Below are positions 50,301 through 63,400 of a DNA stretch of 64,000 nucleotides, in pieces. Each line of letters starts with the position of its first letter. Within the stretch, counting starts at the first letter, position 1. This stretch comes from Plutella xylostella (taxonomy: Eukaryota > Arthropoda > Insecta > Lepidoptera > Plutellidae): positions 4,357,501 to 4,421,500 of the forward strand of contig NC_064011.1 in NCBI RefSeq assembly GCF_932276165.1, read 5' to 3'. A program made the position numbers and the translations under genes. The notes under the pieces are model-generated. The model did not search any database. It saw nothing but the letters and a program-made list of their open reading frames with translations, and was not told the DNA's origin.

Positions 50301-53300
50301 ATTACATCTGTTTATTATAAAGGTGGATTTTTATCAGTGTTCGGGCCGCTGGCAATCTAGGGAATGTCTGTTTTATATGCGATTTAGTGCAAAATGCATA
50401 TGGATTGCATATAGCAAGCATCAGCATAATATATTCTTCAGTAGCTCACTACTTAGGGCGTCGGGCCTTCGGCCCTAACACTGATAAAATTCCACCCTGA
50501 TAAACAATTTCCTGTTGTACTTGCATTGACCCTGGGATTATATAGAAAAAGCAGGTAATTATCACTTATTTCATTATTAGAATAAGACACATTATATCAA
50601 TTTAATAAAAAACATTTCATTCATCATACAGTGTTTGTGCATGTATGTGTAAAAAAACACAATCTCAGTGACAACGCAACTACAGACACTATTTTAAAAA
50701 TTACATGGCTACCAACCAGAACTATATGTGTTTAAGCATGTGAAAATTTTAGTATGTGTTATTTTATGTATTATAAAAATGTAAATAGCAATTTAGTGTA
50801 TGTAACTGCCAAAACGAGCATATTATATTTCGACGAGTGTAAACCTGTACTAAGGATACTTACACGTTTGATTGACAACACGATATATATTACTTTTACA
50901 TGATATTATTTTTATCATCCACTCAAAGGTGGTCTTAAAAAACGCTTTACGCGATGAGGCCGCCAAATTTGTGACTACATTGATGTCGATTCTGAAGGCA
51001 CAAATTCTAATTTTAGAGCTGACAAAACCTTAATTTCTTTGTTTAAAATGCGAATCTACGAGTGTTCCCGAAAATGTATGTTTTTCAAATTCAAATGTTT
51101 GTTGTTGCAAGTCACATTGTGGAATTAGGTGGTAATGAGTTCATTCGTTACAAATGTGACACCCTGTAAGGGCGCAGCAACCAGAGGGGCTTAAAATTAC
51201 TTCAGTACATTTCTACTGTACTGTTACTACAGTAGAATTTCTGCCTTCTGAATAGCCACCAATGTTAGTTATGTAACTTCTGTCTTGTATGTGTACAAAT
51301 AAAGAATACTCTATTCTATCAATTCTAAATCTGTTTCAGAAACGCCCTGCCCTCCGTATGCGTTAGTCAAGTATTAGACATGCGCGACCCTGAGTTCACG
51401 GTGTCGTCGGTGAAGGAGTCCGACGTCATACACGCGAGCAAGCGCGACATACCCTGCATATTCAGGGTCAGTGTGAAATGTGATAATATGAATACAGGAA
51501 TTGGGATTAGGCACGGTTGTAAATCTGCAGCGTTTTGTTGCAAATTATTTTAGCGTCACTAGAATTTCAATAGTTTGCAAACGATACGGGCATGTCGGTG
51601 AAGGAGTCCGACGTCATACACGCGAGCAAGCGAGACATACCCTGCATATTCAGGGTGAGTGTGAAATGTGTATGAATAGATAGCGAATTTTGAGACTTTT
51701 GACTCGTAGTTTGAAAGGTTATAGCCAAACCAGACATTGGTCTATTGCTGTCAAACTGTGATACTACGGTATAGAATGAATACAATGTGATTACATATGT
51801 GTGTGTTAGAGGCCTATGTACTGCTGTGGATTGTTTGCCTCTAGTGTGTTTCGAAAAACTCCAACCCAGTTCTACGGTTAATTACAAACGCGCTAGGATG
51901 AAACGTCTTGTGGTTGTCTATCATGTGTTTAAAATTTGATTCTATGAATGTTATCGTAAGTCTCTTTATCCACTGGCAAGCAAGTTTAGAATTTAGAATT
52001 TCTGCCTTCAGAACATCTACCTACCATTCAATGCCTAAGCCCATTGTCAACCTTCTTCTCTTTCCCCCCAGATTAGCTACCATTGAATGCCTAACCCTAA
52101 TCCATCCCTCTTCTTTCTCCATAGATATCAACATCCCAGCTAGCCGGCGACGCGCGCTCGCACACGCTGATGCTGGCCGAGTGCGAGTCGGAGAAGAGCA
52201 AGTGGGTGGTGGCGCTCGGCGAGCTGCACCGCATCCTGCGCCGCAACCAGCCGCCGGACCGGCAGGTGCGCTGTGTGATGACGTGGATTCACAGGGATTC
52301 TTATAGGATTGATAATTTTTTTTGGCAAATCTGTAGGTTTTTGTGTGCAAAATTCTTTTGGTTTCTTAAATAGCCTTTTTTGAATAGGAAGCGGAACCAG
52401 CTGTCTAATAAAAGGTGACTGTGATATGTGCTGATATGGATTTATAGGTAGCCAGCTCCTTAATGAAAAGGTGAGTGTGATATGTGATGACATGGATTCT
52501 TATAGGATATTTCAAAATTCCGGCAAATCTATTGCTTTTTAGTTACAATATTGTTTTGGTGTCTTAAAGAGCCGTGTTTGAATAGGTTGTTGCTATATAG
52601 ATTAAGTGTCTTAAAGAGCCGTGTTTGAATAGGTTGTTGCTATATACACTCGCGAGCAACCAAATCGACTCAAGCCTTCACGGCGCACATATACATTGAT
52701 TTTCCTAAAACGATAAATGGTAAATATAAAAGTGATATGTCATTCGAAAGCTGAAGAATTAGGCTTTCAATTAAGATCAATACCATAAAAAAAAACTAAG
52801 CGCAGATTTAATGACGCATTTTAATTGCCCGTCAGTGTTAATTACCTCATTAGGAATCCACGCCTTGCGCTACCTGATCCCGCTATAAAACCTTTCCACA
52901 TCCGGTGTACCTTATCAGTCGCTTGTTGCAAGTTGACCGGTACACATCTCGTTGCATTGTATTCCTTGTTTTCGCAAACCCATGGATACCACACCAGAAG
53001 AAGCTGCTCAAGTTGTTGCCTTGCTGCAACAAGGGTTAAGTCAGCGAGCAGTCGCTGCCCAGCTCCACTTGAGCCAGTCTGCTGTATCCCGAGTATACAG
53101 ACGGTTCCAAGAGACTGGTGCCTTCAATCGAAGACCAAGAACGGGCCGCCACCGCTGCACTTCAGAGAGAGACGACCGCTTCATTGTCTCAACCTCGCTG
53201 CGCAATCGACACCTTACGGGCGTTGATGTGCAGCAAGAACTGAGACGTGTACGACAAGTGGCTGTCAGCGAGTGGACAGTGAGAAGACGCTTGAAGGAAG

Positions 53301-56300
53301 CCAACTTGACACCAAAAACACCTGCATCAGGCCCCAAATTGACTGCAGGCCACCGACAAGCGCGTCTTCAGTTTGCTCGAGAGCATCTCGATTGGAGCAT
53401 TGCGCAATGGCGGTCGGTCCTGTTTACTGATGAGTGCAGAGTGTGTCTGCATGGCAGTGACAGGAGAGGCCGGGTCTACCGGCGTCCGGGGGAACGATTT
53501 GCCCAATGTTGTTTCGCTGAAACAGTAGCATATGGCGGCGGTTCCTGCATGATGTGGGCTGGTATTTCTCTAGAGGGAAAAACCGCACTTGTTTTCGTGC
53601 CTGGAGGCGGCCGAGGAGGCGGGTTAACAGCTGATCGGTACATCACCGACATTCTACTCGGTCATGTTGTGCCCTATGCAGAATTTGTCGGTGAAGACTT
53701 CGTGCTAATGCACGACAATGCCCGCTGCCACACGGCACGAGTCAGTCGGCAGTTTCTGAGAGAGAAGGAATTGCGCACGATGGACTGGCCTGCGCTCAGT
53801 CCTGACCTGAATCCCATCGAACACTTATGGGACGAGCTCAAAAGAAGAGTTCGGGCCAGGAATCCAGTCCCTGCAAGCGTGGACGAGCTGAAGACAGCTT
53901 TATTAGAGGAGTGGGACGGCATTCCTCAGGAAACTGTCAAAAAGTTGATAAGGTCTATGAGAAACAGGCTGCAGGCTGTAATTAGGGCAAGAGGGGGCAA
54001 TACAAAGTATTGATTTAAATAAATAAATTTTTATCTTAACATTTTTTGTTTAATTTGTATAATACGATACCCATACCCTTTTTTCCTAAATTCCCGTTTT
54101 TCCTACAATTGCGTTCAGACATCATTTATTTCAAAAATGATGAATGGATTTCAATAATAATGATATCAAATTAAAGCTGACATCTTAAGCTTTTAAATGA
54201 CATATCATTTTTATTATTTCTATTCATAATTTTACTTGTATTAATGTATGTTTGCGCCGTCAAGGCTTGAGTCGATTTGGTTGCTCGCGAGTGTAGATTA
54301 AGTGTCTTAAAGAGCCGTGTCTGAATAGGAATCCCAATCAGCTGCTCAAGAAAACAAGTGAGTGCGACGTGCGACGACGTGCATTCACAGAGACAGCATA
54401 CTGAGGCACAACACTTCGCTCGCACACGCTGATGCTGGCCGAGTGCGAGTCGGAGAAGAGCAAGTGGGTGGTGGCGCTCAGCGAGCTGCACCGCATCCTG
54501 CGCCGCAACCAGCCGCCGAACCGGCAGGTGCGCTGTGTGACCACGTGGATTTAAAGAGATATATGAATTACTACGATGTGTCTCGCTTTAGATATGCGGC
54601 TTTTAGTCAAAACCTTGTTTTAGTGTCTTAAAGAGCCGTTTTTGAATATGAAACCTAAGGTAAAGGTGAGTGTGATATGTGTTGACATGGATTTAGAGGG
54701 ATTCTTATAGGATATTTCAAAATTCACTTAAATCTGTAGGTTTTTTGCAATATTGTTATAGTGTCTTAAAGATAGCTTTTGAATAGGAAGCGGAATCAGC
54801 TTTTCGAAAAAACAAGTGAGTGCGATGTGTGACGACGTGGATTCACAGAGATATGAATTACTACGATATGTCTCGCTTTGAATATGCGGCTTTTAGTCAA
54901 AACCTTGTTTTAGTATCTTAAAGAGCCGTTTTTTAATATAAAACGAAGTTAGCTCCTTAATGAAAAGGTGAGTGTAATATGTGATGACATGGATTTAGAG
55001 GGATTCTTATAGGATATCTCAAAATTCAGGTAAATCTGAAGCTATTATTTGTAATATCGATTTAGTGTCTTAAAAAGCCGTGTTTGAATAGGAAGCGGAA
55101 TCAGCTGACCGAGAAAACATTTGAGTGTGATGTGTGATGACGTGAATTTACAGGGGATCTTATAGGATATTTCAATATTCTGGTAAATCTGTTGCTTTTT
55201 GGTTACAATATTGTTTTGGTGTCTTAAAGAGCCGTGTTTGAGTAGGAATCCGAATCAGCTGACCGAGAAAATAAGTGAGTGCGATGTGTGACGACGTGGA
55301 TTTACAGAGATAGCATACTGAGGCGCAGCCGGGCAGGTGCGATGTGTGATGACTCATCATCAATGAAACCAGCTTATAAACCATCAACCAGAGATAACAA
55401 AAACTCTTCAATGAATGTGTCATGGAATGATATGTCGGAGATATTACTAGCCACGGCTATGATTGACTTGACAGGAAAGGACGGAATTAAACACAGAATG
55501 AGAGCCCTAGTAGACCAAGGCTCTCAAGTTTCACTGATAAGTGAGAAGGCTGCACAGACGTTAGGATTGAAGAGAAGCCAATGTAAAGGAAAGATATTTG
55601 GCGTAGGGGAGAAGGAAAATAACTGCAAAGGAATGTTAAACGTAGTTATTAAATCTATTCATAGCAGCTATACCATCAGCGTTAACGTTATTATTATGAA
55701 TAACTTAATAAAAAGCCTACCAACATCAACCTTTTCAAAACGATCGTGGCCTCATATACAGGACATCAAGTTGGCCGACCCTAGTTTCTTCGTGAGCCAA
55801 CCAGTAGACCACTTCTTGGAGCGGATGTCTACTCTAAGATCATGCTGGGTAGTATACTACGAGGAGAAAATGAAGATCAACCTATCGCTCAGCAGACGAA
55901 ACTAGGCTGGTTACTTTGCGGCTCACTGCAAATCTTCCAGTGTAATGTAGTCTTACATGAGATCGACGACTTGAGAAGGTTCTGGGAAATCGAAGACATC
56001 GCCAATTCCGAGATCGAGATGTCTTCTGAAGATCACGAGTGCATGGAATATTTCCGTACAACCACCAAAAGACGTGAAGGCGGAAGGTTTGAAGTACGCA
56101 TTCCATTCATCATCACGACCCATTACGTCCCCACTGCTGGGGCACGGGTCTCCTTCCAATGAAGGAAGGGTTTAGGCCTATCCACCACGCTGGCCAAGTG
56201 CGGGTTGGTGGACCCCAACACAAGCAAGCTTGTGCTGCTCTCAGCAAACACTACCCTAAGGGCCGGGGGTCGCTGCGCCGTGCGGCTCTGGTGCGGCCGC

Positions 56301-59300
56301 GGGACGCTGATAGGCATCGGATTGACGCTGGTACGCTGGCTTACCCGATTGAGACAATTTTACTATAATATCATCAAGTAATTGTTTAATGGTCATGTAA
56401 ACTTCTTCTGCGGTTTCAAAACACTTTTTGGTAAAATACACATGGTCTATAAAAGTATTAAACTTGCACATCTTTCTATGGTTTTCTACATAATCACGCC
56501 AGTAGGTTTCAAGCATAGTAGACTTGCGGTTACAATAATCAATGGTTTTTCTTTCAGCTCCATCTTTTTTGATGTTGCTGAGCAGTTTCTTCAACGCTTC
56601 ATAAATCTCAGTTTGGTTTAAGAAGTAATCCTCCATGGTTTTGGTGTAAAAGGATAGTTACAAATAGAGTTAAATAAATGATTTGATCTGACCTGGTTTT
56701 CTGGAACAATAAATCCCAAACACTGCAATCCAACGAAATTTATCACTGGTTATGCCTCGAATGCACTGAACTGGTCCCGTCACTGATCCGAAGCCCTTTC
56801 TCGAAGGACCAAGAAGAAAGTTAGCACCCGTCGCGTAGCTACTTTCTTTGGTGATGGTTAAAAGGGGTAGATTTAATGATATACGTAATTATGGTTCTTA
56901 AGTAGATATATTGATGTTGATTCTGAAGGCAGAAATTCTAATTTTAACGCTGTCAAACTAAAAAAATTGCTAGCATAAAATGACATTTACGGAAACAATC
57001 ATAGAGTCGAATTTTAAATAAAGAAATTAAGGTTTTGACGTCTCTAAATTTAAAATTTCCGCCTTCAGAATCGATATCATTGTCACTGTTACACAAGTTA
57101 AAACTGGTTACAAAAAGGGGTTAAAAGAGGATATAAGTATGAGTACAATGGTGTGAGTTCGACGGTGGTAAAACGTGTAAGGTGGTAAACTGACCTAGAA
57201 AAAGACAATTTCATGCATAAAGTGCACTGAACTTATTTTATACAAACTAGGTAATTTAGTTATTGCGTTATTGCAATGAGCTGATCTATTCGATCACGCT
57301 GCTTCGAACAGTACATCGAAGTCTAACATTAATATCATGTGTTTATGTAATCTTAATTTAATATTTCTGTGTAACCTGTGTATGTATTGTGTTAAGTAAA
57401 TAAAGAATTGAATGGTCCGCAGACTAAAGCACAAAAGTCATTATTTTTTATGTTTTTTGCCTTAGCAAGAGGCCAGGAGCATTGGTTTGATTTTGTTGTT
57501 CCTGTAAAAACTAAAGTGAAAATGAATAATGGCTTGTGTGCTTTGTTCTGCCGACCCTCCGATTTATCTATACCTCTATCTAACAACCTCCCCCTCTCCC
57601 GCAGGTCTTCACAGCCATGCTAGCCTTCGACTCCTCAACCATCTCCAACATCCGCTCGCTGACCTCCGCGTGCGTCCTGGACATGGGCGGCGTGCTGACG
57701 GCGGGCGGCGGCGGGCTCGCGCTGCTGGACGCGGCGAGGCGGGAGGTGACGCCGCGCCGCGCCCACGCGCCACACCACGCCGCCCGCCGAGTGCCAAGAG
57801 ACCAGCTCATAGGTAACTAGTGGCTGTTAGCGAGCTGAGAGAGGAAGGAGGGAGGAAAACCACTCACCTAGGAGGTAACTAAGAGAGAAAGAAGGGAGGA
57901 AAACGGTTGTTTTTGCATTTTTGACAGCCGCTCTCTAACAACGTTTCTGGGGTGTCTAGTTACTCTATAATAGGTATTAGACACATAATGGAGGCTAAAT
58001 GCGGAAAATAAGCTCGCTACGGTATCAATCTACCTCTGTCTAAGTATCTATCTACATCGCTCTAAGTATCTAGGTATCTATCTATAGCTAAATGCAGATA
58101 TAAAGCTCGCCACAGTATCTATCCACCTCGGTGTAAGTATCTAAGTATCTACCTCGGTGTAAGTGTCCAGTGTGTCTCCAACATTGCTCCCTGAGTGCCG
58201 CGTGCGTCCTGGACATGGGCGGCGTGCTGGGGCGGGCGGCGGCTGGCTGGGGCGGGAGGCGACGCGCCACGCGGCCCTGCCCGTGCCCCAAGACCACAGC
58301 TTATAGGTAACTTGTGTTATGTCGGGGTCACCAAAACCTGCCCGTGCCCAGCGACCAGCTTATAGGTACGGTGTTGTGTCATGTCGGGTCGGGCATGGTC
58401 ATTATTTTAGGATATTCAAAATCCGAACCGTAACTATCTACTGAGTTTTTGGCATGTCTTGTTTGGTAACTGGACAGAATAACTAGACTACTGCGTGCCA
58501 CACCTATAAGCCTATACATGTTGCACGCATAATGGTAAAGTGTATATTTATACTACATAAGTATATTATAATCTGATATGTTACTCTCTATTACGCTGAA
58601 TCTGTATGAGTGAGTCAGTAATAAACGATGAACTGAATTCAAAAGCCTTTCATTTTGTCAAGTATTATTTGGCAAGATAAAATTAGACAACTCGATGGTA
58701 TCTCCAGTAATACCCATTGTACCGCTTAATAATTATGTTATGTATTTTTTTTCCTGTTACTTCATAACTTTTGTGTATGAACTTTAATATAATTCTAACC
58801 CCCGATTCTCCCTCCAACAGTAACAATAGCGGGCCGCGGCCGCTACGTCCGTCTGGTCCCGCTTCGAGCTCTAGAATGCGCCGATGTCGAGTGCGTTAAA
58901 GTACGAGACAGCAAGGGGGCCATAGACATCTGTGTGGGAGAGATCAGCGACCGGGCTATGGGCTTCGCGTGCGTTTGTAAACGACAGGTAAAGCAATATG
59001 TGTCAGAAAATATCGTGGATATAGGTACTGCAAAAAGCAATGAAATCACAAAAAGTAATTTTGCAGGGTTTTCTCTGATGAATGTGCGTGAAATCCTTAG
59101 TAATATGGTACTGTGTTATCCGCACAATCTAAACATTCTAATTTGGATACATTTTACTATCCCCTGTTATTTCATGATTCTCCACAGCCGAGTTGCTCCA
59201 GTCGTCCACCTATCTTTTGACCCAGTTATTTACCCCTCTCATTCTGAAATTCAATTCAATCTGATGAGAGAACGATGTTCTGTATTTTCTGGCAGAAAAT

Positions 59301-60411
59301 GCTTCTAGCTGTAAGTACATACAGCACACACCCTTGCTTAAAAATTTGTATTTTTTTTATTTTAAGCTTTTATTGTATTTTTTTCTGTTAATTTGTTTCC
59401 TTTTAGTGTGTATACCTACACCGAATAATTACTTTTATCTTTATCACCCTTTGTATTATTATAATGTAATATTAGTGCAATAAATAATAAAATAAATCAC
59501 CTCATTTCAAATCCACAGAACGCGTACATAGTAAATGTCTACGAGATAACGCGCACAGCGGCGAGGCGAGTGCGCATAGCGGAGTTGCGCGCGCCCTCTG
59601 CCGTGCTGAGTATACAACTGTGGCGGGGAGCATTGGTGCTGGGCCATAGAGGGGGGTTCGTGATGCACCAGCTACCTCCGAGAGACACTCCTCCAATAAG
59701 TAAGTTTTATAATAACGAATACTGCATTCATAGATATAGAAACTATGTGAAAAAGGCGGCTTTAAGTAACAAAGAGCACGAATAGAGCGTCATTTTCGTA
59801 TTGTTTTTTCATAGTCTCGCTTTATATACCAATTGGCATCATAAATAGAGTTTACGTATATTTCTTTACCTGCGCGTCTTTTGTGGATTTATAATGACAA
59901 ATGGTGCCATTTTAATTAGTTTGAATACGAAAGAGCACGGAAAGAGCGTAATTTCCGCATTGTTTCTTCATATCCTCGCTTTATACACCAAATAGCATCA
60001 TAAATAGAGTGTATATAGCGGAGTTGCGCGCGCCCTCTGCCGTGCTGAGTGTGCAACTGTGGAGGGGGGCCCTAGTGTTGGGACATAGAGGGGGGTTCGT
60101 GATGCATCAGCTACCGCCTAGGGATGCTCCTCCTATTAGTGAGTATCAATAATTGCATATATTGCACTCATAGATTTTTAGAATCTGTGAATTCTGTGAG
60201 AGCTACAGAATCAAGTGAAAATAGCGGCATTATCGTAATTCTGAGCAGGATAGGGCAAGATATATCATGAGTACATTCGTCATTTACGTAATGTTTCTTT
60301 ATCTGCGCGTCTTTTGTGGATTTATAGTGACATATATTGCGCATTGGATCGCGCAGAAAGAAACAATATGGTATGGCAAAATTTTCATAATGTAATGATA
60401 GGTTTAAGTTA

Positions 60412-60457
<46 letters not shown>

Positions 60458-63400
60458 CTGAGTAAGAAAGCGCTTGAAAAGAATGAAATAGCACGCGTCT
60501 TTCGTCATTTCTATATCGTTTTCCATGTTAAATAACGTGTTCAGCTTCCCATTATTTCTTGACCATACCACCCCAAAGTTTAAACACTAAAACCACAATC
60601 TAACCACCTGTTTCTTCTGCCCACAGCTCTAGTCCATCCCGACAACCAAGTGAACATGTTCCTGTGTCATTCAGGGGCGAGGCCTATCGCCTGTGCTCAG
60701 ACTAGAGATGGACATAGGCTGCTTATATTCAACACATTAGCCCTATATGTGAGGGCAGACGGACATAGGGCCAGGGATATAGAGCTGATGTATACGCAGC
60801 CGCCGTTGCATCATGGTAAGTGGTATAATTTTGGATTTATAAGACAAAAGATTAGGTAGTTTCATTCGGCGTTCCACAAGGAAGCATAAGGTTTTAGATA
60901 TTTATTTCTCATATGAACTAATTTATAACTCACTTAAAATGAGAAAAACTATTCTAACTTAACTTAACATGCATTCTTAAAATCTAGTTAACGTAAATCT
61001 ATATTTAATTTAAACAATACAACAAGCCAGGAGAGCCCACAAAATAACCTATTAGCATTCTTGGTCCCATGTTGTTCCTAATTATATAAAGGTGCCTTTC
61101 AAATTAAACAACACTGATTTAATCATTGTACATAAGCAGTTGGCAATTGTCTACGGTTTCTTCATTAATATTTAACGTTTATTTTCAGCGATAAACGACA
61201 ACTACCTGCTGATATTCACGGCGACGCACATCGACGTGTACGACATCGAGGCGGGCGAGTGGGTGCAGACCATCAACTTGCGTGAGTCACTATTGTTAAA
61301 AAAAATCTACAGCTATAGGATATTTGTTACTTGAACCTGTGGGACGATTATCACTCATTCGACTCGATATCTCGAAAAATAAGTAAAATATTGTGTTGCC
61401 CTCGAGATATATCGTGTGCTGAGTGCATGATGTCGAAGGAGCGAAAATCTAGGGCCAGTAAAGGGGAGACGTATATTCAACTAAATTCATTCAAAAATTT
61501 GATTGTACAACATGTTTTCTCTAAGTTGAGTCTAATCTACAGAACATAATATTAAAAATTCATAGCTAATGTAAAATACACATTTACCCTAACCTTATTC
61601 TAAGCCCTTTTAATATCTTAACCTCTATTATCATCATACTATTTCCCCACAGCAAACGCCCGTCCCCTAGACGAGAACGGCTGGCTAGTGCTAGTCACGC
61701 CTAGCGCTAACAACGCCTCGCCGTTTTCCTCTGACGCAGGACCTTATGTCGTCTATCTACATACGCCGTATGCAGGTGAGTAGATAGATAGATAGACAGA
61801 CAGATCCAGATAATCAAGCAGAAATATAGACAGGTAGAAAGATAGATAGGCAGTCAGATAGACAAGCTGAATGATAGACAGATAGATCGACAGATTTATT
61901 ATTCAGATAGATAGATAGACCGACAAATAGACAGACACACAGACAGTGCTAGTCACTCCTAGTGCTAACAACGCATCGCCATTCTCAACTGACGCGGGAC
62001 CTTATGTGGTGTATCTACATACGCCGTATGCAGGTGAGTAGATTGATCTTGATATACAGATAGATAGACCAATAGACAGACAGATCCCAGATAGACAAGC
62101 AGACATATAGACACATTGATAGAAAGATAGATAGACAGTCAGATAGAAACAGAAAGATAGACAGATAGATAGAACGACAGATAGACAGACACACAGACAG
62201 TGCTAGTCACGCCTAGCGCTAACAACCCGTCGCCATTTTCCACCGACGCAGGATCTTATGTCGTCTATCTACATACGCCGTATGCACGTGAGTAGATTGA
62301 TATACAGATAGATAGACCAATAGGCAGACAGATCCCAGATAGACAAGCAGAAATATAGACACATTGATAGAAAGATAGATAGACAGTCAGATAGAAACAG
62401 AAAGATAGATAGAACGACAGATAGACAGAAACACAGACAGTGCTAGTCACTCCTAGTGCTAACAACGCATCGCCATTCTCAACCGACGCAGGACCTTATG
62501 TGGTGTATATACATACGCCGTATGCACGCGAGTAGATGATAATTATTGATAGGACTTATGGAAATATAGATCATAGACATTACACATAGATTACATAGAC
62601 AACGGGTGCGTTCCAATATAACTACATATTTTATTGCTCTCAACAATCTTAATATGCGGGGACATCTAACACACGGCTATCCGGCCCAATCTAGACACAG
62701 CCTGTAATATGGGGATCGGACAGCTGATATATTTACACTGATATATGTACACTCAACTTCAGGCGCAATATACATAGTTTTACGAAGCTTACTCAGGCAC
62801 CGTATCACAAGACTAGTCACTATTCAATATTATAACGATATAATGCACATACGCCGACATACATATCATGTAACATTCTGATACAAACATAATTGTCTGA
62901 AATTTCCATACAGCAAATGCTGAGTGAGACACCTTTTCCCAAACTTCTTTCTCTTTCTAAATTTTATCCCCCCACTTGCAGAGGGCCCCCTAAACGCGGA
63001 GCAGCTGTGCGCGTCGAGCAAAAAGCGCTTACGTATATTGTATATACAACATAACTGTCTGAAATTTCCATACAGCAAATGCTGAGTGAGACCCCTTTTC
63101 CCCACCATTTTTTTTCTTTCCTTGCAGAGGGCCCGCTGGATGTGGAGCAGCTGTGCGCCTCGAGCCGCAAGCGCTTCACCGTGCGCGAGCTGTCGCATCA
63201 ATCTGTTGAAGCGCATAATAGATTGTGAGTACAACAACTAATATTTCAAATTGTTTTAATTAACTTAGAAAAACTGCAGAAATCAGCCTATAGTTGTTTG
63301 AAATGACTAAAGATCCGATTCCCAATTATTTTTGGCTTCACCTGTATAAGGAGGCAGTCTGTAAAGTTATAATCACATAATGTATCTCCTCTCACTCCTT

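Larger units (their letters stand above)
52266..55340 (+). repeat. Tandem array seeded by exon 32 donor region, split by Tc1 element
   Basis: Degenerate units of about 110-200 bp recur: a GGTGAGTGTGATATGTG or GTGCGCTGTGTGATGACGTG start, GGATTCTTATAGGATATTTC, and GTGTCTTAAAGAGCCGTGTT. About ten units lie outside the transposon at 52647-54293. Confidence 0.75.
61776..62540 (+). repeat. Tandem array: three exon-38 copies with GATA/CAGA microsatellite
   Basis: Units of 240-258 bp, each made of a GATA/CAGA-rich run ending ACACAGACAG and an 87-bp exon copy. Copies 1 and 3 share variants, while copy 2 is closer to the parent. This suggests a two-unit block was duplicated as a whole. Confidence 0.85.

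Noticed and set aside
52952..52981. Longer N-terminus of the Tc1 transposase
   Set aside because: It begins at a non-ATG codon. The ATG at 52982 starts the usual helix-turn-helix region.
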